Source: Mycteria americana (Eukaryota; Chordata; Aves; Ciconiiformes; Ciconiidae). From it: a stretch of 64,000 nt of DNA. Under the pieces are notes generated by a model that was not told where the DNA came from, did no database searches, and saw nothing but the letters and a program-made list of their open reading frames with translations. The DNA lies in assembly GCF_035582795.1 (NCBI RefSeq), contig NC_134367.1, positions 50,003,562 to 50,067,561 on the forward strand, given 5' to 3'. The number at the start of each line of letters is the position of its first letter. Position 1 is the stretch's first letter. The position numbers and the translations under genes are program-made. Shown in pieces: positions 11,882 through 21,600 of the stretch.

Positions 11882-11924
11882 GTTTTCTTGAATATATGGG
11901 ACAAGCCCATATATTCAGGAAAAC
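11882..11924. repeat. Long hairpin (19-bp arms, 5-nt loop)
   Basis: The arm GTTTTCTTGAATATATGGG at 11882-11900 is followed by the loop ACAAG and the complementary arm at 11906-11924. Only one position does not match in DNA, and it becomes a G-U pair in RNA. No further pairing extends the stem, so it is shorter than a typical pri-miRNA stem. There is no U-tract suggesting a Pol III terminator. Confidence 0.9.
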
Positions 11925-13252
11925 CGAGGAGAGCATTAATCGATGATTTATATTATGCCTGTCTAGAATAACATCTCTTTTATGTTTCTAGACTATAATC
12001 TTTTTCTGTTTGTAGATTGTTAACACACAAAACATTAAGTATAAACTTTATATTGGTCCAACACATGTTACAGCACAAGAAATTTATAAATTCTTGTTAT
12101 TTTATCAGAACGAGAGATGGGGGGCTATTTTTAAATCACCTGTTAAAAACCAGCGTAAGGTTTTCAGAGCAGCTCAGCTGGGTGAAGCGGAGCGGGGATC
12201 GCAAAGCGCAGCCTAAGCGACGACATCCACGAGAGGTGACGCACTTCTTACCCACCTCAGGCACCGGGCACCGCCAACAAATAAGATGTGATACTAATCA
12301 CAGCGCTGAAGTTACATGAGAATACCTGTGGAGTCATACCAAGGGGTCAGGTAGCCCGCTATCCTGTCCCTTAACTGCAAAAAGTATAGGAAAAGGGCAC
12401 GCACAGCTGTAGGTCCTTACTACACACTGCCAGCCTCTGGCACTTGGTGCTTTAGTTATTTTCTGGGCTGGTCTTTAATAGCCATCAATGAACTCTCTGT
12501 CTGCATTTTTTCAATTCTCTTTTGACCAAGACAAAGTAGCTTTGTGACTCAGGGACTTCACACATTAAGTAACACATACAGAATACATCGCGTGGAAGGG
12601 TTACTAGAAGGATTTGGGGATTATCATATTGCATGCTATGGTATTTATGTTTGGCAGATTTTCCTCTCTGAGAAAGGGACATAAAGCTAAAAGCAAAACT
12701 CGTACAACGTTATCTGCTCTACACTGAAGGTCCTTCAAACAGGCGGTGTTTCATATCACTTCTAATAGCTTTCTTATACATACTGCATTATTACCTTTCA
12801 AGCATGAGATGGTATCATTACTTTAAGTCCTCCAGCAGCAACTCCCAAGATCTAAACTCGTATGTATACCCGCACAGGCACAAACACACAATGGTTGTCT
12901 TACCAAACCGTCCAGCAATTTTAAAATATTAAAAACGTGATCTACCTCCAGATATATCAAGCAGCAATACAGTCTCATAAAATAGTAATGCTTCTTATTT
13001 TTTGATTACTGGCAGGCATCAGGCATAGCAGCAGGAAGGTGAGTTAGCAAAGACATTCAGACACTCTCCCCAAAGGCACAGTGACCTCAAGGGTCGAAAC
13101 CAGCTTTCTCCTACCAAAGCGAGAGCTGGTGCTCCCTTATGCCATTAAAACACCACAGAATTAGGGAGAGAATACCTTTTAAATCAAGAATTTCACAGGC
13201 ACAGAAAAGCGACTCTGGAAACTAAACAAGAATGTTTCAGTTAAAAATCGTA
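11925..13252. other. Intergenic, downstream of POPDC3
   Basis: No exon or repeat recognised. This sequence lies 3' of the likely POPDC3 polyadenylation sites. Confidence 0.5.
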
Positions 13253-14170
13253 TTTATTGCTGCGGCTGTTTCTTAGTTTCTTCCTGACAAACCTGGCTAA
13301 AAAGAATATTGTAAAGCAAACTCCAATGGTTTGGCAGTTGATTGATTAACAGTATTTATTGTACATGTCACAAATGGCACTGGCACTGTGGAAGCCTAGG
13401 TTCTATCAGAAACACTACACAATCATTTCCCTAAGCTATATTTGCAGCAGTTACAACTGCTTTACTCTTCTAATGCCAGCAATTACATTTATGTTTGTTT
13501 TCACATAATACCCCTTTAGGACAGTCCGAGAGAAACCAATCGCTCATGGGACAGAATTTGTTGTTTTCTTTTGTTTGTTTTTTAAGAATCTTGCTGTGCA
13601 TTTCAAAAATCTTTCTTTAAAAAACAAAACCAATACAATGGGTCTCAGTCTTTTTCAGCAATATTCTTCATGTTAATTGAGACAATGTTCACGTGGCATA
13701 AATACGAATGTTACAAGCAAGTTGCTATATTTTGAAGACAACTTACTTGTTTTCATTGACTATACTGACTATGCTTCATTATGGCAAATAATTTTGAGAA
13801 AGTATAATTACAAATACCGTAGGTTTGTTTTGGTTTTCTTTTTTTTTTTTAAACACAACACAAAGGCCACCACAATTACAATAAAACTTCAGCCTGTTAT
13901 GATTGCTTTCCTCCAAAAGTAAGGAGATGAAGATCAACAAAAGAACCAACAGAAACTAAACATATTGCACAAACAGTCAAAATGAGGAAGCCAACCCGCT
14001 GGCTCTAGAGAGAGGAAGAATTCAAGCTATTCCAATGAAAGTAAATGGCACTTGTCAGTCAAATTTGGCTCAACTGGGTCTCATTCTGCTTCATCTTTCT
14101 GCTCTTCTGCTTCACCGCTTTGCATTTCCCTTCATCACTTTGGGGAATGGCTGCAGCAGAGTTTTCCTTC
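13253..14170 (-). other. POPDC3: POPDC3 3' UTR (candidate extent)
   Basis: The stretch follows the TAG stop at 14173-14171 on the minus strand. AATAAA signals on that strand lie at 13360-13355 and 13258-13253, giving a 3' UTR of about 0.8-0.9 kb. Which site is used cannot be decided here. A T11-type run around 13840-13850 is part of the UTR. Confidence 0.5.
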
Positions 14171-14491
14171 CTAGGACTGTGTGCTGAAGGAGCCGCAGTT
14201 TGTAACCCCCGAGGGCTTGCGCCGGGGGGACCCTCTCTGTAGGTGGTGGGAGGGCTGCACAGGAGGGGTCTCTGGCAGTGAAACGTGGTAGAAGTTTGGT
14301 AACCGAATGTCGTACCTAAAGCCTTTCCCCACGTGCACTCTGTCATTCAAGGCATACAGTTTTTCAGCAATGTCGCTCCCAATTAAAATTGAGAACAGGC
14401 GGGAGATGAAACGGTGTTTAGCAAACAGCAGATACAGCTTCTTTCTCCTCCAGGCCACGTACCGACAATCTGTCTCTGCTGTAAGTGTTAC
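14171..14491 (-). CDS. POPDC3: POPDC3 coding exon 3 (terminal)
   Basis: The acceptor CTATAG is at 14497-14492. The exon encodes residues 201-306, starting with the VTLTAE motif, and ends at TAG (14173-14171). The first 65 or so residues follow the family closely (RRKKLYLLF, IGSDIAEKLYALNDRV, YDIRLPNFY). The last 35 residues form a Pro/Ser/Arg-rich tail with little similarity to the mammalian end. Confidence 0.95.
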   Translation of the reverse strand, partial: VTLTAETDCRYVAWRRKKLYLLFAKHRFISRLFSILIGSDIAEKLYALNDRVHVGKGFRYDIRLPNFYHVSLPETPPVQPSHHLQRGSPRRKPSGVTNCGSFSTQS

Positions 14492-17400
14492 CTATAGAAG
14501 AGAAAATTAGAATTGGCTAGGCAATAAGGCAGTGATATTGCCGCTGCTGCCCTTACTCAGAAAGGATCCCCTCTCTCTCAGCAGGCAACGCAGGCTGTGC
14601 CTGTAACGTACACTTCGCGTCTTCGCACCTACTGCAATTAAAGCCATTTAATCCAGCCAGAGAGCTCTGGGAGGTCTACTGTATGCAAAAGACAAGCGAG
14701 AAGGGTGACCGGGAACAGACCAAATGATTGCGTCTTGTCGGCCTCAGCGACAGCATGCCCGTGCCCACGCTGAACGGCAGCCCCAGCCAGGACGCGGGCT
14801 GACGGCGCACCCCAGCCTCGGCCCTGCACTCCCTGCTTCGCGCTCAGAAGCCCCAGCTGGAAAGGCAGATCTAAAGAAAGCTCCCGACAAATGCTATTTG
14901 CCCTCGTGACGCGAGACATCAGATCCCACACAAGCAGGAGCTAGCCTGTCAGTCAAGTGACAGCAGTGGGAGGGCTGATGGATCACAGGGGCAGCCCCGA
15001 GGGACACCGGGTCCCACGCTGTCCCCCCATGCCAAGCTGTACCACAGCCATGCCTCTCGCCAGCCCGCGCTCTCCAGTTCAGCTCCCATAGGGAAACCTC
15101 TTCAGCACCAACCGCCACCCACCTCCTGCAAACCTGGTTTCTCAGGGCTGGATTTTAGCACAGCCAAAGAATGCAAACAGAGTCTACCTCCCGGATTAGC
15201 TTTAAGAAAAACCCCGTTTGTTGTAACAATAAGATGCAAGCAGAAGGAAGATACAAACAGCATAACCAGTCCAGCGGGTAAAGAGGACTGCCCTCCCCAA
15301 ATTAATGGAATGCCACTTGTTTGTATAATTTCACAAACGAAACCCACAACTAAATGAACTTATTTCTAAACCAATTAGTACTTGAACAGTTTTCTGTAGT
15401 ATTCAAAAAACCCCCCTCCACTTTTACCTGGAAAATTCCCTCTTCTGTGGGCCTCAGTGAATCCCATTCAGGAGAATCCAGAAATTGAAGAGGAAAAATA
15501 TAATGCAGAAATTCCCCATCAACTGTCACTCTGATCCTACCAAGATAAGATGTGTTAATTTGTTAGTACTACGTGTACAGCAGCAACGACTGCAACAAGA
15601 ATGTGTTATTTCTACTATGTGAGGAGTTTAAATACAGCTTTGAGAGCACGAAAAAGCAATCACTGGCCAACAGTATCCTAATTATATTTTTGAACACAAC
15701 TTGATCAGGCCACTTGAAAGAGAATACAAGACAATCGTGCAACTGAAATGGAAATCTTTCTAGGCCTTACTCAAGTCATACGTGCCTCTCTGGGGCAGGT
15801 CTGTGCAGCGACATGCAAGCTTTGTCATGAAAAGGTCAGCGTGCACCAGAGAAGTGAAAGACCAATGCACATAACACTGTTTGCCTCCTTCACTTGAAAG
15901 CCATGGGATATACTTCTAGGTTTGGCAAATATGCATTTTAGAGGGAACAAAGTGGCAAAAGCAGGGCGTGGGAAGCAGGAGTTCCCCACGGCATGTGTTA
16001 GGTTGGGCTCTCTCAATGTTTAACAGGAATTACATGGCCACAGGACTGTCTCTGGAGCCAGGAGAACAGCACGGAGGTATGGGATCTCTGTGTGAATGCT
16101 GTGTCCTTCTGCAGATGCCAAAGAAAAACTTTCTTTCCACTTTTTAAATCATATTTAAGTGTGAAGGCACACAAGCAGGAAACGTATGCTTAATCCTCAA
16201 GAGCTAAAAGAAGAAAAGCAAGCTGTAGGAGTCCCCTTTTTACATCTGCTCTGCACAGAGATTAATGCTTCTTACAAAATCAGAAGCAGCAGCCCTATAC
16301 TGCACAAAGGAGGGTAGCAGGAACTCCCTGCATGATTACTAACTGGCTGGGCACGTAGAAGGATGGACACCTCCCCTTCAGTATGACTATGACCAAAAGC
16401 AACCTCCACATGGTACTTTCTAGACAGCTCCCAAGAATGCTCTGAATGTCACTAAGGACACCTACCTAAAATCCTTATTGTTCATTGCAAGTAGTCCTAA
16501 ATCAGCTGAGTTTCAAGCTGCCTACAAATTCCATCTGTCCATGCAGCAGGCTGTCAAAACACACCTACAAAGTGTCCCATCAAAGACAGACCATGGCCAT
16601 CATCTCTGAGTATCCCATCTACTCTTGTGGTGCTCCAGTACTGTACAGCACTTTGTATACAGTATGACAGCTACTATTTCCCTTCAGGAAAGCACCAGCA
16701 AGGTTTCCAGAAGGGTCTCCAGTAAGCAGGTGGATTTTTTGTAGTTTAGGGTTTAGCCTAGGATTATTAATAGGCTAAATCCTATTAATATTTATATTAC
16801 TTGCATTAATATTTAATCTTTTGTACTGGAAAATGAACAAACAATACACAAATCAGGCTTTTTTTAAGTAAGCACAAGCAGGTGGATTTTTTGCCTCAGG
16901 GCCTAACTAAGGGCCACAGCATACAGTAACTGTAGACTCAGTTCTCAAATCTTGATAGGGCTGGACTATGTCCCCTCGTAATGGAAGGGCACTTTTAGGC
17001 CTTCTGCTCTCCCTTACTCCCTCTCTTCTCCCACTCCCCAGAAAGCAACCACATACAATCTGTATCGAAGTCAATCTCTCTATTAAACAGTTTGTCTCAG
17101 TATATTCAGTTTCATAACTACCTTTTAGCCCTGTTTCAGATGATAGTAGCAAAGAAAAATAAGATGCTGTGTTTATCAGCTAGGCAGTAGATAGCAAACC
17201 ATAGCCTGAAGACTGAAGCATACATTTGTTCCCTTTATCTGCCTAACCTGTTAGGTGCTATGATACAGTGGTCTGGAAAAGAATGACTTAAAATCCTTTT
17301 CTTTATGCTATTACAGATTTTAACAGTGCTTAGTGTTTTTACGCTAGTGCTGTCCCAGACAAGTGTATTTAGCCTATTAATATTTATATTACTTGCATTA

Positions 17401-18019
17401 ATATTTAATCTTTTGTACTGGAAAATGAACAAACAATACACAAATCAGGCTTTTTTTTTTTGCTTTCATTTTCAAGAAGGAGGAAAAAATAAAGATATTT
17501 GCAGTAATCTGAACAAACCGATACAAACCTGCCTGACACAAGCAAGGACAGTTTATCAATAGGTGTTTTGCCCTGCATGGCGTAACAGTGTTCCTTCTCC
17601 AGGGTAACCACTTCTGCATCGCAGCACAAGACAATCTTCCTGTAGACAGTCAAGGAAATTCCCAGAGGCTGGAAGAGAGCGTTGTAGAGTTCCTGGAATT
17701 CTCTGTCAAAGGAAACACTCCTAACTTGGTAGGTAACGTAAATGAACTGGACGAAGCATATAGCAAACAGTATAAAATTCCAGGAGAATATATCAGCAGC
17801 ACAGACATCCAGCCAAGCCCAAACAGAAGAGCAGAGAAAGCCCAATCCAAGCAAGCTGAAGACATAGAGAAGCCCAAAGAATCCACTTCCACCCATGAAG
17901 CCCACAACAAAGAGAATACTGGCTAGGTGGTAGATAGATCCCTCTGCCTCTTGCTTCCAGGTGGTACACGTAGGATGTGCATATATCAAACTTTCCCAAA
18001 AACTTGCATTTTCTCCCAT
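14171..18019 (-). CDS. POPDC3: POPDC3, Popeye domain-containing protein 3 (3 coding exons)
   Basis: Coding segments 18019-17529, 15536-15428 and 14491-14171 join in frame to 921 nt, giving 306 residues plus TAG. All introns are GT/AG. The ATG has a strong context (G at -3, G at +4). The protein has a short extracellular N-terminus with a sequon at Asn4, three hydrophobic segments (about 29-44, 47-69 and 76-95), then the cytosolic Popeye domain (about 100-245). The domain's cAMP-binding signatures are DSPEW at 184-188 and FQVTL across the exon 2/3 junction (199-203). Popeye proteins are cAMP effectors of striated-muscle membranes that modulate the channel TREK-1, and human POPDC3 variants cause limb-girdle muscular dystrophy. 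Human POPDC3 has 291 residues; the extra length here is in the C-terminal tail, which is poorly conserved. The paralogue BVES is expected immediately to the left. Confidence 0.97.
14494..15425 (-). other. POPDC3: POPDC3 intron between coding exons 2 and 3
   Basis: About 0.93 kb with no repeat recognised. GC content is higher at about 14720-15090. Nothing coding was seen. Confidence 0.8.
15428..15536 (-). CDS. POPDC3: POPDC3 coding exon 2
   Basis: This 109-nt exon completes the split Arg164 codon and encodes residues 165-200, including the DSPEW motif of the cAMP-binding pocket. The acceptor reads TTGGTAG and the donor CAG/GTAAAA. It was too short to stand out as an open frame and was found by continuing the protein family sequence from exon 1. 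Reading frame and phase fit exactly on both sides. Confidence 0.95.
16781..16865. repeat. 85-bp local duplication, copy 1 (with rearranged edge)
   Basis: Identical over about 85 bp to 17373-17457, 592 bp away in the same orientation. It is embedded in a roughly 136-bp segment flanked by the direct repeat GCAGGTGGATTTTTTG (16726-16741 and 16878-16893), as expected for an insertion with target-site duplication or a replication-based copying event. Just left, 16753-16780 contains TTTAGCCT and then an inverted copy of the same sequence (ATTAATAGGCTAAA). Confidence 0.9.
17373..17457. repeat. 85-bp local duplication, copy 2 (probable source)
   Basis: This copy begins CCTATTAATATTTATATTAC and runs to AATCAGGC plus a T tract of 11. 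It has no flanking direct repeats and lies 70 bp inside the intron from the coding exon 1 donor, so it is the likely original of the pair. Confidence 0.9.
17529..18019 (-). CDS. POPDC3: POPDC3 coding exon 1
   Basis: Encodes residues 1-163 and the first two bases of Arg164: the N-terminus, the three membrane segments and the start of the Popeye domain. It ends ...GGCAG followed by GTTTGT (GT at 17528-17527), a donor weaker than GTAAGT. The frame stays open for about 40 codons into the intron, so a retained intron would give a truncated membrane protein. A possible upstream 3' splice site is the AG at 18276-18275 preceded by a pyrimidine-rich tract, which would put about 255 nt of 5' UTR in the same exon. 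A closer AG just before the ATG is also possible. Confidence 0.95.
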
Positions 18020-18479
18020 GGCTGGAACAATTTTTCGATTCAGCTGAATCTTAGAAATTTTTATTTATGAGATGCAGCTAGCAGGGTCCTTTGCTTTTCC
18101 ATTCTTGCAAACTCTGCTCAATGATCACATAACGTCAGGGTCTCTTTTGGTAGTAAAGTCGCACTTAGGATTTCCAGCAACTAGGAAGCTAACATTCTCA
18201 GAAGGCAATGCTGTTTCTTGTCAGTTCATGCATTGTTTTGACTTTGGCCGTGTTATCTGTAGCTTCATCTGATCTGGACAAGTGAAGAAAAGATAAATTA
18301 CTTATAAAATTATTTTCATCAATTAAACTCTATCAAAGCTTTTATTATCTAAAACCACAGACTGCATTACAATCTTCCAATGCCCCTTGTAGCCCTGTGA
18401 TTCCAGGATCAAACCTTAATATTCATTCAATTGAAGATCATGTTTCTGTATCTATGATCCCTGCAGCAACTGTCAAATC

Positions 18480-18690
18480 GCCACTAAATCCATCTAAACC
18501 TGTACATAGCATCCACAACATCCAGTGACAAGCCTTTCCACAGGCTAACTGCTGAGAAGGTAGTTGCATTTGTTGGTCCTGAACCTGCTGCCTGCAAGTC
18601 TCATTTAATGCCCTACCTAGCTCTTGGACAAGAAGTGACAGTGAACTCTTGTTCCTTGTTGACCGCCTCCATCTCACTCCGGATTTCGGT
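18480..18690 (-). mobile_element. Old CR1/L3-type LINE fragment
   Basis: Plus-strand phrases such as AGCATCCACAACATCCAGTG, a following CCTTTCCACAGG, and GAACCTGCTGCCTGCAAG match the reverse complement of the old amniote CR1/L3-type 3' region that I recall. Divergence is high and the boundaries are approximate. Confidence 0.65.
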
Positions 18691-21600
18691 CAAACCACTC
18701 TCCTTTCCCTCCTTCGCCTTTCTCTTATCATTAATGAGTTGAGCAAGGCTGCTCTCTGTCCCTGGAGACAACAAACTACATCCCCAAACATCACAATAAG
18801 GGAAACCCAGGTATCACGGGGATGGTCTTTTCTACTCCAGGGACGACAGGCAAAAAGCTGTCATGTATAAGGAAGACTACAAAGATTAAAAGCAGCTTTA
18901 TACAAATTATGTTATTAGAACATGAAGTAGTCCTGCAAAATACTTCTCAAAGGGCATTTACAATGCAATTTTACATTCGAAGTTCTACCTTGTATAATTT
19001 CATGCCACAGACCACAATTTTATTGTTTAACACTGTAAAATGTTAAACATGCTATTTGTTTCCATATGATAATGTATTCCTAAGAGTTAAATAAAAACAC
19101 ACAACCAAAAAGCATGAAAAAACCAAAATAATTTTTTTTTTTAAAAAAATCAAAACCAGCTTTCTATGTCTGTCTTTTGAAGTAAAAATACATGCTTCAA
19201 TGTGACATTAGACATGGCAGCAATTGCAAAGCCAGAGCCTATCAGTAATGTAATCAGGATTGAAACCCACCAAAGTCTTTAACTGTCTGGTTCTTTTCCT
19301 GGTAAAACAGCAGGGAAGCTAAGAAATATCTTGCTATCTAAATTATTAGACTCTCTAGAATATCAAAAGGTAGCTTTTTTTTTCCCCAAGAGTCACAGAA
19401 GTCAATACTTAAAGAGTACTGCTGATGCAGTGAAGCATCCAACATCATTCAGCAGGGCTTTCAGTGGCATTTTTGTTTTTTTTACAGTGACAGGTCTAAG
19501 AAATTAATAAAGCAAAGTCATATCACATTTTCTACCTGCTACAGCTTTACTTCTTTTAAGTTTATTCAAGCCCCAACATTAATTCCATGATTCAAAAACA
19601 CTAATGCTAAATGAAGACATAAAATCCTAAACAACCGAGCAGCAGATTTCAGAAGAAAAGGTTAGGAGGAGAGCTCTCCCTCGCTGGGAGTGGTGATAGG
19701 GAAGTCACTGACCCATAAAAGTATCACAGCTACGGAGCACGGAACCCCTCCAAATTAAAATGCTCGATATCCTACTGCAGTGGAAGAACCAGCATTACAA
19801 GAATGAGGTAGTTTGCAACTATAAGCTTTTCTGTTTGTCTCTTTACCCGAATACTCTTCTCTGGTACAGGATTCCCCCCAGATGCAGGACTTAGCCCTTG
19901 GAGAATGGGAGATGAGAACTGCATCAGCTATGAAGAAGTTACCTAGGCATGGTAAGAGCATGAGGAATTTTAAGTGGTACTTCTGTGATCAAGGGGTAAG
20001 ATTTCTGAACCAAAAGAAAATAAAACTGGAACATGCAGTTCCCAGACCTTGTATTCTGAGTCCAGTCAGCATTTCCACTGCACAGCCAAAAATTGGTGGC
20101 AGAAGTTTTTTGTTTGATTGTTTGTTTTTTTAAATAGAATCAATAGAATCATAACAGTGATTCTGGATTATTGTTAATACTTCTACTCTATTGCCAACGT
20201 TTTGCTCTGAGCAGTTCTCATGAAGACCCTAATTTCTACAAAAAACTTGGTGTTTTGAATGGAACCATGACTGAGAACTTACACGGGAAGCTGTATGCAT
20301 GCCACAAACAAAACCACTGTGGATCCATACTATGATCTGCTTTCCACTACCCATGTCTTTCTGTCATGTAAAGTCACACACTGCAATAGCTTGACATGAT
20401 GTTGCAATAATTTCACAAAATTTATGTTCAATTTCCAATTCACTTGTAGCTTTCACAGTCTGCCCACACTACAGCTCACAGCATTGCTGTAAAACATCTA
20501 TTCATGACAAGACAGGTCAAAATAATTTGGAAGGAACAGCACACCACTAGGACACAGATAGAGGGTCATTGTACACAAAACCAAAGCCCTGGAAAAACTG
20601 TCCTGTATTTGTAACTGTTTATTGTTGGAATGGGACCTGTCTCCCAAAACCACTGTATGCAAAATTCCCATTTATTTCGGTAGTTCTGCACAATGAGAAC
20701 TTTTACTGTGCTACAGCATCACCCAGGCTGGAGAGGGCCTCCCTCCATCCGGGCAAGAGGAAGGGCAAAGGAGGGAGGCCAGCACTAGCACAGAATACAG
20801 CCTCACCAACATGACACTCTCCCGAGCTACGCAAGGTGTGCGGGCAAAAACAAACCCTCTGGAAATACTGACGAAGCCTCCTACTAAATGGAGCTGGTTT
20901 CTTAGGGCTACGGTGATGAGCAGGTATGCTTGCTGCCAGTGAACTCCAGGCAGAAAGAGAGGATTCACCTCTTCTTAATCAAGAAATTATTCTAAGATTT
21001 GGGAGCTAAAAAATGTTGGGTTTAGAGCAGAGACGATAGTATGTATGTGCCTAAGTAGAGTAAAATTTCTAATTTTGATCAGTATTTAGTGCTAGATAAG
21101 GCCTTTCACATTTTTCTTTATAGTTTCTACAAGTCCAAAATTTAAACTCGATGTCTTCAGAACAGTCACTCTGAGTAAGCCATTCATCTACTGCAAGTGG
21201 GAGTGGGGGAAGAAAAATCCCCCAAACCAAAAAACCAAACAGCTGTGGTACCAACTGTGAGTCATCCTCCACTGACGACCCGTCTACAAAGTCCTGACAG
21301 TAGCACGGCATTACCAACTTTGTAAGCACCCGGAGGGGACACCATCCTTTCACTGAGATGCTTCGGCATTCTTAGCTACCAGGACAGGGAACGTGCCAAC
21401 TGACGTGGCCTTGTTTGACGTCCTGCTTCAGCTGTCCTTCCTGTGGTGAACAGTTATCACTACAGGTTCATTTGACGGTGGTGATCAGGCAAGCTTCAGC
21501 AGGAAACTGCATTTAAAGCAGGTAACTTTGATTATAAGCCTGATGAACTGTAGCTTCCCCAAGTAAATGTTGAATACTTTCTACTCTGTCCCATGCCTAA

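Larger units (their letters stand above)
15539..17526 (-). other. POPDC3: POPDC3 intron between coding exons 1 and 2
   Basis: About 2 kb. Its 5' part carries the two copies of an 85-bp local duplication (listed separately). No other gene or known repeat was recognised. Confidence 0.85.

Noticed and set aside
11882-11924. Hairpin considered as a microRNA gene
   Set aside because: Stem pairing stops after 19 bp and the loop is 5 nt, so it is too short for a usual Drosha substrate. Kept as a hairpin only.
17588-17926. 112-codon plus-strand open frame
   Set aside because: Antisense of POPDC3 coding exon 1; the minus strand encodes a clear family protein.
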